Notes under the pieces: model-generated
Seen by the model: only the letters and a program-made list of their open reading frames with translations
Databases searched by the model: none
Told to the model about the DNA's origin: nothing
Assembly (NCBI RefSeq): GCF_014055005.1
Contig: NZ_CP059570.1
Coordinates: 310,001 to 374,000 of the forward strand
DNA from: Neisseria dentiae
GTDB lineage: Bacteria; Pseudomonadota; Gammaproteobacteria; Burkholderiales; Neisseriaceae
Length of the DNA stretch: 64,000 nt
Direction: 5' to 3'
Position numbers and translations under genes: made by a program
Shown: positions 34,000-42,198 of the stretch, in pieces
Position numbering within the stretch: the stretch's first letter is position 1
How the letters are laid out: every line of letters starts with the position of its first letter

Positions 34000-34838
34000 T
34001 TGCCTTGTCCTTCGACGGCGCCGCGTTGCATGCGGTCGAGCAGCCAAATGGGCAGCAGGCGGCGCAGATACCAAAACAATACGGTGGGAAAGGTAACGAG
34101 ATAGCGTGCTTTGGGCCGGTCGGCAGTGAGGGCTTTGACGCACACGGCGGCACAATCGGGCGACGACATGGTGAAAGGCGCCACCGCGCCTTCCGCCTCC
34201 AGGCGGTTGAGCTGGCGGCGGTAGTTTTCGGCGTGGAAGCTGGATTCGATGTCGATATATTGGTGCAGTTTTTTCAAGGCGTTGGGGCGGAAGCGGGTGG
34301 CGATAGGGCCGGGTTCGACCAGGCTGACAAAAATACCGCTGCCGTGGGTTTCGTGGCGCAGCGTGTCGCACATGCCTTCAAGCGCGAATTTGGTGCTGTT
34401 GTAGGCGCCGCGCCAAGGCATGGCCGAAAACCCCAAAATGCTGCTGTTTACCAAAATCCTGCCGTGGCCTTGCTGCCTGAACACCCGCATGGCCAGGCGG
34501 ATACATTCCCATGCGCCGAAAACATTGGTTTCAAACTGCTCGCGCAAAGCCTCTCGCGGAATGTCTTCCACCGCGCCGACCTGGCCGTAGCCCGCGTTGC
34601 TGAACAAGGCGTCGAGCCTGCCGCCGGTTTGTGCCAGCAGGGTGTCGAAAGCGGCCTGTATGCTGCGGCTGTCGGTAACGTCCAGTTGCAGCGCATCGGT
34701 TAAGCCTTCGCTGCGCAGGCGCTCGACGTCTTCGGATCGGCGGCATGTTGCGAATACGCGCCAGCCGAGCGCGTGCAGTTGTTTGGCAGTATCGTAACCG
34801 ATGCCGCTGGAGCAGCCGGTGATTAAAATGGTTTTCAT
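33996..34838 (-). CDS. Short-chain dehydrogenase/reductase
   Basis: This 280-residue classical SDR has the NAD(P)-binding TGCSSGIGYDTAK at the start, an SNAGYGQVG motif, Ser in LVNSSILGF, and the catalytic Tyr-x3-Lys in GAYNSTKFALEG. Basic residues after the first strand (TCRR) suggest NADP(H). The long C-terminal part (from about 190) contains EPGPIATRF and an extra helix region seen in sterol/retinol-type SDRs. The substrate is unknown. It is coupled to maf by a 4-bp overlap. Confidence 0.88.
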   Translation of the reverse strand: MKTILITGCSSGIGYDTAKQLHALGWRVFATCRRSEDVERLRSEGLTDALQLDVTDSRSIQAAFDTLLAQTGGRLDALFSNAGYGQVGAVEDIPREALREQFETNVFGAWECIRLAMRVFRQQGHGRILVNSSILGFSAMPWRGAYNSTKFALEGMCDTLRHETHGSGIFVSLVEPGPIATRFRPNALKKLHQYIDIESSFHAENYRRQLNRLEAEGAVAPFTMSSPDCAAVCVKALTADRPKARYLVTFPTVLFWYLRRLLPIWLLDRMQRGAVEGQGK

Positions 34839-35005
34839 AATATTAATGGTTTGATGGGTGCGGAGGGTAAGTATATAGCCAATAAATATTTTCCGATACC
34901 GGGAGACAGGCCGCCGCATGGGAGCGGCAGGGCGCGGCAAGGCCGTAGCGGAAATTGAAACAGCCGTTGCCGATAATAACAGGCAGAGGTTTTTGCAAAA
35001 TCGTT

Positions 35006-35050
35006 TAGGCCGTCTGAAAACAAATGCGGAATTTGCTTTCAGACGGCCTT
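35006..35050. terminator. DUS inverted repeat upstream of the SDR gene
   Basis: Inverted uptake sequences (AGGCCGTCTGAAA and complement) are separated by about 15 bp containing AAATGCGGAATTTG. A GAGGTTTTTGCAAAA motif lies just before it at 34986-35000, resembling a MITE end. The hairpin is downstream of the membrane-protein gene at 35070. Confidence 0.6.
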
Positions 35051-35069
35051 TTAGTAGGGCGAAACAGAT

Positions 35070-35516
35070 TTAAAGCCGTTGCACGCGCTGTTTAAGCGCT
35101 GCGATTTTATCTTTCAGTTTCGATACGCGGGTGTGCCAGATTACCAAAGCGCCCGATACAAGCAGCAGCAGCAGCAGGGTGGTGCCGCCGGTTTGGTAAT
35201 CGCCGAAATCCTTAAGCTGCATAATGTTGCCGGCACCCGCAATAACCGGTGTGGAGGGGGCGGCCAAAATCACAAACATCACGCCGCACACCGCCAGGCA
35301 TGAAAACAACAGCACCATGCCGGTTTTCAGCCGCCAGTTTTTGAAGCGGGCGATAGCCAGGCCGACAGCCGTCAGCACGGCCGACGCTGCCGAAAAGGCC
35401 AATAGTGCCGACCATTTGTCCACTACCGTTTGCGTGGAGATAAAAGCGGTCAGCCCCAGCATATACAGACAGAAAACGGCACCACAGAAAAATATCATAC
35501 TCAACAGATTACGCAT
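35070..35516 (-). CDS. Small four-helix membrane protein
   Basis: This 148-residue protein has four likely membrane segments (about 5-27, 38-56, 67-87 and 112-130), followed by a short Lys/Arg-rich C-terminal coil. I see no motif for a known family. It overlaps the upstream gene by 8 bp (35509-35516) and is probably cotranslated with it. Both are modest membrane proteins of unknown role. Confidence 0.7.
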   Translation of the reverse strand: MRNLLSMIFFCGAVFCLYMLGLTAFISTQTVVDKWSALLAFSAASAVLTAVGLAIARFKNWRLKTGMVLLFSCLAVCGVMFVILAAPSTPVIAGAGNIMQLKDFGDYQTGGTTLLLLLLVSGALVIWHTRVSKLKDKIAALKQRVQRL

Positions 35517-35901
35517 TACCTATTCCACCGGAGGTTTGAAAATAAAAATGGGTACGGGAGCGGAACAAAAAATACACGATGCAGGCAAACAGCACCACCC
35601 CGTAAAGCAGCATCGGTTGGTCGGGCGATACCGCCAGATTAAATACGATACCCGCCGTGCCGTAAATCACATACAGCCAGCGCCCCCAGTTTTTGGCACG
35701 CAGCATGGCTGCACCGGCAATGATGTTCAACACCGATTCCGAATAAGCGGCCGAAGTATAAATGCCTATCGGAAACGGGATGTGGCGGATGATTTCCTGC
35801 ATTTCGGGGTTGTGCCGGGTTGCCAGCATGGCCAGGGTGCTTAATACCGAGGCGGCGATTAAAAACCAGGCGAGAACCGTTACAAAAAGCGGTCGTTTCA
35901 T
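35509..35901 (-). CDS. Small membrane protein of unknown function
   Basis: This 130-residue protein has about four hydrophobic segments: MKRPLFVTVLAWFLIAASVL, the region 52-66, RWLYVIYGTAGIVFNLAV, and LYGVVLFACIVYFLFR. The conserved-looking NWGRWLYVIYG stretch reminds me of small uncharacterised membrane proteins, but I cannot assign it. The start ATG is 3 bp from a 14-bp inverted repeat, with no Shine-Dalgarno sequence between them; an internal start is possible. Confidence 0.65.
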   Translation of the reverse strand: MKRPLFVTVLAWFLIAASVLSTLAMLATRHNPEMQEIIRHIPFPIGIYTSAAYSESVLNIIAGAAMLRAKNWGRWLYVIYGTAGIVFNLAVSPDQPMLLYGVVLFACIVYFLFRSRTHFYFQTSGGIGNA

Positions 35902-35904
35902 AAG

Positions 35905-35978
35905 TTATCTAAAAAATACATTTTTTAACAAAACGAATTATGCCAAACAAATTACGCTTGTGACTATTTTTTAGATAA
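35905..35978. repeat. Perfect 14-bp inverted repeat beside a start codon
   Basis: TTATCTAAAAAATA at 35905-35918 is mirrored by TATTTTTTAGATAA at 35965-35978. The 46-bp spacer is AT-rich. It lies 3 bp upstream of the minus-strand start codon 35901. It could be an operator pair or a small mobile remnant. Confidence 0.6.
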
Positions 35979-36618
35979 ACGGTTAAATTTCCGCATAAAG
36001 GTTGTTGGGGCATTCCGAGCGGGAGAAACCGCCGTTTTCTATCAAACCATTGCAGTCGCCCGCGCTTGATATTTGCGGAATGCCGGGGTTGTTTTTATTA
36101 AATACAAAAAGTTAAAAAACAATTTCTGTCGGATTTTTTAAATCTTGCCGGCGGAAGGCTGGTTTTATCATGCCGGGCAGACGAGCTTTTTTGCCGGATT
36201 TTAAAGACGTGCCTTGTTGCATATTTACTACGTTGTCATTTTGTATGGGCTGGTTTGTTTCAACTTTCCATGCACTGCCTTGCCTGCGTAAAACCAAACA
36301 TTGCTTATCTTTTTTTAACGAAAAGCGGCTGAAATTTGCAGGTTCGGTTTGGGTGGCCAAATTATGTTCGGGTTATGTTTCAGACGGCCTCGGTGCGAAG
36401 CCTATCGCAAGCGGCACGGGTTTTAACAAAAATTCGAACAAATTTCGGTTATTTTCACAAAACTGCGGATTAGGTCAACAAGCGGCATACGGGTGGCAGC
36501 TGTGGCGGTTTAACGGCATAGTACGGCATGGTAATGTTGTGGTGCGGTATAAAAAACCGTCGTCGGCCGGGTGCTTTGCATTACAATACGCATTTTTCTG
36601 CCGTGCCGACCGCCTGCT
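35979..36618. other. Gene-poor region between divergent membrane genes
   Basis: About 640 bp without a gene that I can support. It contains an 8-bp inverted pair GCATTCCG / CGGAATGC (about 36011 and 36076), an uptake sequence near 36381, and irregular AT content. A minus-strand frame of 82 codons (36112-36360) opens only with TTG and has no recognisable similarity; I do not call it. Confidence 0.5.
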
Positions 36619-37047
36619 ATGGAATTATTCTGGCTTTATGCCGCCTTGGCCGCATCTGCTTTCACATCCGCCACCATTCTGCCCGGTACGTCTGAAGCCG
36701 CTTTCACCGCTTTTGTGCTCCGCTATCCGGAAGCTTGGTTGGGTGCGTGGCTGGTGGCGGGCTTTTTCAACGGGGCGGGCAGTATTGTATCGTATGGTAT
36801 GGGCAGATTGTTGCCCGATAAGAAAAGGCCGTCTGAAAAAATATTTAAGTTTCTGAACCGATACGGTATTTGGACGCTGCTTTTGGCCTGGGTGCCCGTT
36901 GTGGGCGACGGGCTGCCGATTGCGGCAGGCTGGCTGCGCCTGAATGTTTGGAAATGCTGCCTGATTTTGACGGTGGGCAAACTGATACGCTACGGCATTT
37001 TGCTCGGCGGCATACAGGCTTGGAACGGAGCGGCATTTACGGCTTGA
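36619..37047 (+). CDS. YqaA-family (DedA-like) membrane protein
   Basis: This 142-residue membrane protein resembles the YqaA branch of the SNARE-associated/DedA (VTT) superfamily, whose members are thought to move lipids or support membrane potential. It has N-terminal and C-terminal hydrophobic segments, and the characteristic TILPGTSEAAF near the start with GAGSIVSYGMGR. WVPVVGDGLPIAAGWLRL follows, the family's re-entrant-type motif. The uptake sequence within the gene encodes RPSEK between the two halves. ATG 36619 is preferred over an upstream ATG because it starts the conserved part. Confidence 0.85.
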   Translation: MELFWLYAALAASAFTSATILPGTSEAAFTAFVLRYPEAWLGAWLVAGFFNGAGSIVSYGMGRLLPDKKRPSEKIFKFLNRYGIWTLLLAWVPVVGDGLPIAAGWLRLNVWKCCLILTVGKLIRYGILLGGIQAWNGAAFTA

Positions 37048-37168
37048 GCTTAGCGGGCCAAACTTCAGCATCGGAAAAATTTTGCCAGGTATTGATAGGA
37101 ATATAGCAATACGCCCGCATACGCCAAACTTAAACAGGCCGTCTGAAAAAAACGATAGGATAAACACC

Positions 37169-38179
37169 ATGCCGAGTTTTTTACCCGAACCCGCACTGCC
37201 TTACGGGCAGCAAAACAAAACCGCTGTGCTGCTGATGAACCTCGGCACACCGGCTGCGCCGACGGCTGCTGCGGTCAAACCCTACCTGCGCGATTTCCTG
37301 TCGGACAAGCGCGTGGTGGAGCTGCCCAAACCGTTATGGCAGCCGATACTGCACGGCGTGGTGCTGACCCTGCGCCCGAAAAAAAGCGCCCACGGTTATG
37401 AAAAAGTTTGGCTGCCCGAAGGTTCGCCGCTGGCGGTTTATACGGAAAAGCAGGCCGAACTGCTGGCGCAGCGGCTGCCGGATGTTATCGTGCGCCACGC
37501 CATGAGTTACGGCAACCCCGGCGTGCCTCAGGTTTTGCGCGAGCTGAGGGCGCAAGGCGTGATGCAGGTGCTGGTTGTGCCGCTTTACCCGCAGTATGCC
37601 GCTTCCAGCACGGGCGCGGCACTCGACAAAGTATTTGGTGAACTTTTGCAGCAGCGCAACCAAATGAGCGTGCGTACCGTGTCGCGTTTTTATAACGACG
37701 AAGGCTATATCACCGCCATGAAGCAGCATATCGAAGCCTATTGGGCGCAGCACGGGCGCGGCGGCAAGCTGATGTTGAGTTTTCACGGCATTCCTCAGAA
37801 AAACAGCGACGACGGCGACCCCTATCCGCACGAATGCCACGAAACCGCGCGCCTGTTGGCCAAAGCTTTGTCTATCGGCGAAAACGATTATGTCGTTTCG
37901 TTTCAAAGCCAGTTCGGCAAGGCCAAATGGATAGGGCCGGGCACGCAGGAGCTGTTTGACCGGCTGCCCAAGCAGGGCGTGCTTGATTTAGACGTGTTCT
38001 GCCCCGGTTTTGTCAGCGACTGCTTGGAAACCATGGAAGAAATCGCCATAGCCGGCCGCGAGCAGTTTCACGAGGCAGGCGGGCGGCAATACCGTTATAT
38101 CCCGTGCCTGAACACCGATGCGGCATGGATAGATGCCTTAACCGCGCTGGTGGAACGCAACCTCAGAGGCTGGCGTTAA
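37169..38179 (+). CDS. hemH: Ferrochelatase
   Basis: HemH inserts Fe2+ into protoporphyrin IX, the last step of heme synthesis, at the membrane surface. The 336-residue protein has VLLMNLGTPAAP, VPLYPQYAASSTGA, and the metal-site His206 in LSFHGIPQKN. The Glu of ETMEEIAI and the end CLNTDAAWI follow. The start at 37169 lies after an uptake sequence; the frame is open to 37082 but that part is not conserved. It precedes erpA by 170 bp. Confidence 0.96.
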   Translation: MPSFLPEPALPYGQQNKTAVLLMNLGTPAAPTAAAVKPYLRDFLSDKRVVELPKPLWQPILHGVVLTLRPKKSAHGYEKVWLPEGSPLAVYTEKQAELLAQRLPDVIVRHAMSYGNPGVPQVLRELRAQGVMQVLVVPLYPQYAASSTGAALDKVFGELLQQRNQMSVRTVSRFYNDEGYITAMKQHIEAYWAQHGRGGKLMLSFHGIPQKNSDDGDPYPHECHETARLLAKALSIGENDYVVSFQSQFGKAKWIGPGTQELFDRLPKQGVLDLDVFCPGFVSDCLETMEEIAIAGREQFHEAGGRQYRYIPCLNTDAAWIDALTALVERNLRGWR

Positions 38180-38349
38180 AGGATATGTTTTCAGACGGCC
38201 GCCGTATTTTCTACCGTTGAACCGGCGGATAAAAACGGCGTTAACCGGCTTTACCACATATTGAAATTCCGGCCGCCGCCCTAACTTGCTTAAGCAGCCC
38301 GTTTGCGCGACAATAGCCGCAAACTATCACAAAACTAAGGAAGCACATC

Positions 38350-38688
38350 ATGTCAGAAGAAACCCCCATCATCTTTACCGAAAGCTGCTGCGCCAAAGTG
38401 GCCGACCTAATCGCCGAAGAAAACAACCCCGATCTGAAACTGCGCGTTTTCGTGAACGGAGGCGGCTGCTCGGGTTTCCAATACGGCTTTACTTTCGATG
38501 AAATCAAAAACGACGATGATTTCGAAATCGAAAAAAACGGCTTAACCTTTTTGGTGGATCCCATGAGCTACCAATATCTGGTGGGTGCCGAAATCGACTA
38601 CACCGAAAGCCTGCAAGGCTCGCAATTCGTTATCCGCAATCCCAACGCCACCACCACCTGCGGTTGCGGTTCATCGTTTTCCGTTTGA
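38350..38688 (+). CDS. erpA: Iron-sulfur cluster insertion protein ErpA
   Basis: ErpA is an A-type carrier that delivers [4Fe-4S] clusters to apoproteins such as IspH, whose gene is at the start of this window. The 112-residue protein has the A-type motif GGGCSGFQYGF with Cys40 and the terminal TTCGCGSSFSV (Cys104 and Cys106), so all three cluster ligands are present. AAGGAA lies 9 bp upstream of the ATG. Confidence 0.95.
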   Translation: MSEETPIIFTESCCAKVADLIAEENNPDLKLRVFVNGGGCSGFQYGFTFDEIKNDDDFEIEKNGLTFLVDPMSYQYLVGAEIDYTESLQGSQFVIRNPNATTTCGCGSSFSV

Positions 38689-39120
38689 TTCCCGGCAATC
38701 CGGCCGCCCGCGCAAGACCAAGGGCAGGGCAGCCGGGGTTTCGGCTTTGTGTTAAATCAATTTTTCTTTGGCCTGTTTAAAGGAATAAGGGGAAAATAAT
38801 TCACGGCGATGAGAATGCTTGGTTATAATCGTCGGCATTACTTTTTCAAATCACGCGTATCGGCTGCACGGGTTAAAATCGCCGTGCAGAAGAAACCTTG
38901 CCGTTAGTGTCTGTTTGATTTAATCGCAAATAAATACCGCTTGTATGCAGCCGGCTGACAAAGCCGCTGCAATCGCATAACCTTACTGTTTACATATTTG
39001 CGTATTTTAACAACCAAAAGAAACCGAATTTTCCAAATATTTGTTTTCTTTAAAATAATAAAGTATGGCTGGAAATTGAAGTCTGAACTTCAGAAATAGA
39101 ATAGATTTAACGGAAAAATA
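38689..39120. other. Intergenic region upstream of the zinc-ribbon gene
   Basis: 432 bp without a supported gene. One hairpin, CTGCACGG with CCGTGCAG around a 10-nt loop (about 38864-38889), has no following U tract. The last 130 bp are AT-rich and probably hold the promoter for the gene at 39121. No uptake sequence is seen. Confidence 0.5.
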
Positions 39121-39789
39121 ATGAGTCAACAGAAATTTTATGACGTTTATGTATCTTATCCGCCCGGTATCGACCGCGAGCGTATCAACGCCTGCCTGCT
39201 CGACAACCTGCCGGAAAATGAAGCCAATGACCTGATTCAGGCATTGGCCGAACGTCCTCAGGCCATTATTGCGGAAAACTGCACCAAAGACGAACGCGAA
39301 AACGCCCAGCAATATTTCAGCTATCTGGGTTTGGATGTGATTATCCGCCACTCGCTCGAGCTGATGCCCGACGACACCGAAGAGGAAGATAAGGTTCAGC
39401 CCATCGTCGACCAATGCCCGGTGTGCCGTACCATGATAGACAATCCTGAAGAAACTGCGGAATGCCCCACCTGCCGCCTGCATTTTGCAACCGCTACCGA
39501 AGCCGTTATCGCGCGCAAACGCATCGAGTGGGAAGAAAAAGTGGCTTTCGAGCATAAGAAGCAGCAGGAAATCGCGCACCGTATGCAGCTGGAAAAACTG
39601 GCCGAAGAAAAACGCCTGCGCAAACAAATACGCGCGGAGCTGGAAGAGAAAATGGAGAAGGAGCTGGGCATGCCGCGCTGGATGTCGTGGTTCAAAGGTG
39701 AAAAAGCCTTGATTACCGGCGGCGTTATCTTGGTTGTTGTGATTATTTTGATTGCGGCAGGTTATTTTCTCGGCCAGTCGGGAAAGTAA
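39121..39789 (+). CDS. Zinc-ribbon, coiled-coil, tail-anchored membrane protein
   Basis: This 222-residue protein has three parts. The first 90 residues look globular and acidic (MSQQKFYDVYVSYPPGIDRERI). A zinc-ribbon follows with Cys99-x2-Cys102 and Cys115-x2-Cys118. Residues 130-190 are a highly charged coiled coil (KKQQEIAHRMQLEKLAEEKR). A single membrane segment (about 197-217) ends the protein, so it is probably tail-anchored with the domains in the cytosol. I do not recognise a characterised family. Confidence 0.8.
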   Translation: MSQQKFYDVYVSYPPGIDRERINACLLDNLPENEANDLIQALAERPQAIIAENCTKDERENAQQYFSYLGLDVIIRHSLELMPDDTEEEDKVQPIVDQCPVCRTMIDNPEETAECPTCRLHFATATEAVIARKRIEWEEKVAFEHKKQQEIAHRMQLEKLAEEKRLRKQIRAELEEKMEKELGMPRWMSWFKGEKALITGGVILVVVIILIAAGYFLGQSGK

Positions 39790-39814
39790 GCAGATTATTC
39801 CTTCAAACACATAT

Positions 39815-39847
39815 GAAGGCCGTCTGAAAGTTTTTTCAGACGGCCTT
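39815..39847. terminator. DUS hairpin terminator
   Basis: Arms GAAGGCCGTCTGAAA with complement and a short T-rich loop, placed 25 bp after the stop of the zinc-ribbon gene. Confidence 0.75.
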
Positions 39848-39896
39848 GTTGTTTGGTTTGCGGCGGCCTGCCTTATTGTTTTCAAGGATTATTCCG

Positions 39897-39913
39897 TTTT
39901 GCAAAGGTCTCGG
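39897..39913. repeat. Solo MITE-end motif TTTTGCAAAGGTCTCGG
   Basis: A lone copy of the inverted end seen in the 167-bp elements. Its complement is GAGACCTTTGCAAAA. Similar single copies follow uptake-sequence hairpins at 15861, 18697, 25444 and 45371. Confidence 0.5.
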
Positions 39914-39933
39914 TATTTAGGCGGAGCGATATG

Positions 39934-39962
39934 TTGACAGATAACCATATTTTTCTTTAAAA
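39934..39962 (+). promoter_or_regulatory. Candidate promoter for the ABC transporter leader
   Basis: A perfect -35 TTGACA (39934-39939) is followed after 17 bp by a weak -10-like TTAAAA in an AT-rich stretch. A transcript from here would have a 5' leader of about 200 nt before the transporter genes. Confidence 0.4.
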
Positions 39963-40072
39963 AAATCCATAATTGATTTTTTATTTAAAAGATAATGTTA
40001 AATTTGAAATTTAAATTTAAATATTATTTATTTTTTAAAATATTAAATTATTATTGGTGTGGAGATTTACAG

Positions 40073-40101
40073 CCGCCCGCCTGTACGGGCGGTGATTTTT
40101 T
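40073..40101 (+). terminator. Leader terminator/attenuator candidate
   Basis: CCGCCCG pairs with CGGGCGG around a 6-nt loop, and TGATTTTTT follows. It lies 70 bp upstream of the transporter start codon, inside the presumed leader, so it may act as an attenuator. Confidence 0.6.
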
Positions 40102-40169
40102 AAAAAAATTAAAATACCATTACACAGTTCGTGCCCAGGCACCTGCTTTATCAATAAGGAAAACTTCCA

Positions 40170-41183
40170 ATGAACCACCAACCCGCAAAAAAATATGTTT
40201 TAGGCACCGTGGCCGCTTTGCTGCTGGCTGCCTGTTCTCCCGCCGAGCAAGCCGCCGCGCCTGCGGCATCGGGCACCTCTACCGCGGCAGGCAATAAAAA
40301 AATAGCCATCACGGCGATTGTGGAGCACCCCGCCTTGGATGCCGTCCGCAAAGGGGTGATCGACGAATTGAAAAGCAAGGGTTACGAAGAGGGTAAAAAC
40401 CTGACGGTTGATTTTCAAAGCGCACAAGGCAGCACCGCCAATGCGGCGCAGATTGCCAAGAAATTTGCCGGCAGCAATCCCGACGTGATTGTGGCGATTG
40501 CAACGCCGAGCGCGCAATCTGTGGTGGCCGCCACCAAAACCATTCCCGTGGTTTATGCCGGCGTAACCGACCCCGTGGCGGCAAAGCTGGTGCCGGGTTG
40601 GGAGGCTTCCAACACCAATGTAACCGGTGTTTCCGATGAGCTGCCGCTGGAGCCGCAAATCGATTTGATGAAAAAGCTTGTGCCTGCGGTGAAAAACGTG
40701 GGTTATGTGTACAGCCCGGGCGAAGTGAATTCCACCATCGTGCTGGATCAGCTTAAAGCCAAGCTCTCGTCTCAAGGCATCAATGTGGTGGCGGCCCCTG
40801 CGCAGCGTTCTTCCGACGTGCTCACCGCCGCGCGCAGCTTAAACGGTAAAGTCGATTTGATTTACACTTCGCTCGACAACAATGTGGTTTCTTCTTACGA
40901 ATCCATGTATAAAGCTGCCGTGGAAATGAAAAAACCTTTGGTTGCTTCGGATACCGATTCCGTGAAACGCGGTGCGGTGGCCGCTTTGGGGGTGAACTAT
41001 TATGATTTGGGCAAGAAAACCGGCGATGTGGTGTTCCAAATCTTAAACGGCAAGAAAGCGGGCGAAATCCCGTCGGCCCGTATGGAAACTTTAGACCTGT
41101 TTTTAAGTAAAAAGAACGCCGCCGCCGAGGGCATCGCCCTGCCGGAGGAGTTGCTCAAGCAGGCTAAAGAAGTGCAAGAGTAA
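40170..41183 (+). CDS. ABC transporter substrate-binding lipoprotein (COG2984, TrpX-like)
   Basis: This binding protein of 337 residues is lipid-anchored: LLLAACSP gives the lipidated Cys22, followed by an Ala/Ser-rich linker. The mature part KKIAITAIVEHPALDAVRKGV belongs to the COG2984 group. The group includes streptococcal TrpX, linked to tryptophan uptake, and other members bind aromatic or unknown ligands. GNPDVIVAIATPSAQ-like, VGYVYSPGE and YTSLDNNVV segments form the type I binding fold. It starts a three-gene transporter operon with permease and ATPase downstream. The ligand is an inference; aromatic amino acids are my first guess. Confidence 0.88.
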   Translation: MNHQPAKKYVLGTVAALLLAACSPAEQAAAPAASGTSTAAGNKKIAITAIVEHPALDAVRKGVIDELKSKGYEEGKNLTVDFQSAQGSTANAAQIAKKFAGSNPDVIVAIATPSAQSVVAATKTIPVVYAGVTDPVAAKLVPGWEASNTNVTGVSDELPLEPQIDLMKKLVPAVKNVGYVYSPGEVNSTIVLDQLKAKLSSQGINVVAAPAQRSSDVLTAARSLNGKVDLIYTSLDNNVVSSYESMYKAAVEMKKPLVASDTDSVKRGAVAALGVNYYDLGKKTGDVVFQILNGKKAGEIPSARMETLDLFLSKKNAAAEGIALPEELLKQAKEVQE

Positions 41184-41292
41184 CCGGTTGATTCGGTTTG
41201 ATAAACGATTGGCCAACCGCAAAGGTTGGCTGATTGTGTTTTCAGACGGCCGTCTGAAAACGCAAGCAACCTGATAGAAAGTTTGACCAAAC

Positions 41293-42198
41293 ATGAGCTT
41301 GATTGCTTTTTTCGGCGGTATCGAAGCCGGCCTGATTTATGCGCTGGTGGCGCTGGGCGTGCTGATTTCGTTCCGCATTCTCGATTTCCCCGATCTGACT
41401 GCCGACGGCAGCTTTCCTTTGGGTGCGGTGGTGTTTGCCGTATGCGTGGGTTCGGGTGTCAACCCGTGGCTGGCCTGCTTTGCCGGTGCGGCGGCGGGCG
41501 CTTGTGCGGGCATGGTAACGGCGTGGTTGAATGTGTCGTTGAAAATTCTGCCGCTCTTGGCCAGCATTTTGGTGATGGTGGCTCTGTATTCGGTTAACCT
41601 GCGGATTACCGGCGGCACGCCCAATATCCCGCTGATTGGTGCGCCGAGCGTGTTCGAGCCGTTTGTGGCCGCCGATTTCAGCAACCAGTTTTGGGTGCAG
41701 CCGCTGATTATCGCCGGCTTTGTGGTTATCGCCAAACTGCTGCTCGATTGGTTTTTCAACACCAAAACCGGTTTGGCCATGCGCGCCACCGGCGTGAACG
41801 CGCGTATGGCCAAGGCGCAAGGCGTGGCCACCTCGAAAATGGTGGTGCTCGGCATGGCGATTTCCAACGCCCTGATTGCTTTGGGCGGCGCGCTGTTCGC
41901 CCAAACCACGGGCAGCGCCGATTTGGCCAGCGGCATCGGCACCATCGTTATCGGTTTGGCGGCGGTGATTATCGGCGAGAACCTGCTGAGCAGTAAGCGT
42001 ATTATCTTGATTACGCTGGCCGCCATCGTGGGCGCGCTGGTGTACCGCCTGCTGATTGCTTTTGCCTTGGGCAACGAATTTCTGCAAAGTTTGGGCGTGC
42101 GCCCGACCGATTTGAACCTGATTACCGCCGTGCTGGTGGTTATCGCCCTGCGCCTGCCGGCGGTTAAACGCTCGCTTACAAGGAAAACCACATCATGA
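41293..42198 (+). CDS. ABC transporter permease (BPD_transp_2, TrpY-like)
   Basis: This 301-residue inner-membrane permease has eight or more hydrophobic segments and belongs to the branched-chain-like permease class COG4120. It begins MSLIAFFGGIEAGLIYALVALGV. Characteristic parts are FRILDFPDLTADGSF and the cytoplasmic loop MRATGVNARMAKAQGV that contacts the ATPase. Uptake sequences lie in the 109-bp gap before it. The stop overlaps the ATPase start by 4 bp. Confidence 0.9.
   Translation: MSLIAFFGGIEAGLIYALVALGVLISFRILDFPDLTADGSFPLGAVVFAVCVGSGVNPWLACFAGAAAGACAGMVTAWLNVSLKILPLLASILVMVALYSVNLRITGGTPNIPLIGAPSVFEPFVAADFSNQFWVQPLIIAGFVVIAKLLLDWFFNTKTGLAMRATGVNARMAKAQGVATSKMVVLGMAISNALIALGGALFAQTTGSADLASGIGTIVIGLAAVIIGENLLSSKRIILITLAAIVGALVYRLLIAFALGNEFLQSLGVRPTDLNLITAVLVVIALRLPAVKRSLTRKTTS

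Noticed and set aside
36112..36360. 82-codon minus-strand frame in the gene-poor region
   Set aside because: It opens with TTG, lacks a ribosome site and has no similarity I can recognise; it may be a relic but cannot be supported.
36170..36856. Plus-strand frame of 228 codons overlapping the YqaA gene
   Set aside because: It has irregular composition and overlaps a conserved membrane-protein gene in another frame.
38864..38889. Hairpin CTGCACGG...CCGTGCAG as a possible terminator or small RNA
   Set aside because: No U tract and no promoter is evident; it could be chance.
39995..40297. 100-codon frame in the ABC transporter leader as a protein gene
   Set aside because: It runs through the hairpin and into the transporter gene in another frame, with no Shine-Dalgarno site; kept only as a possible leader peptide.
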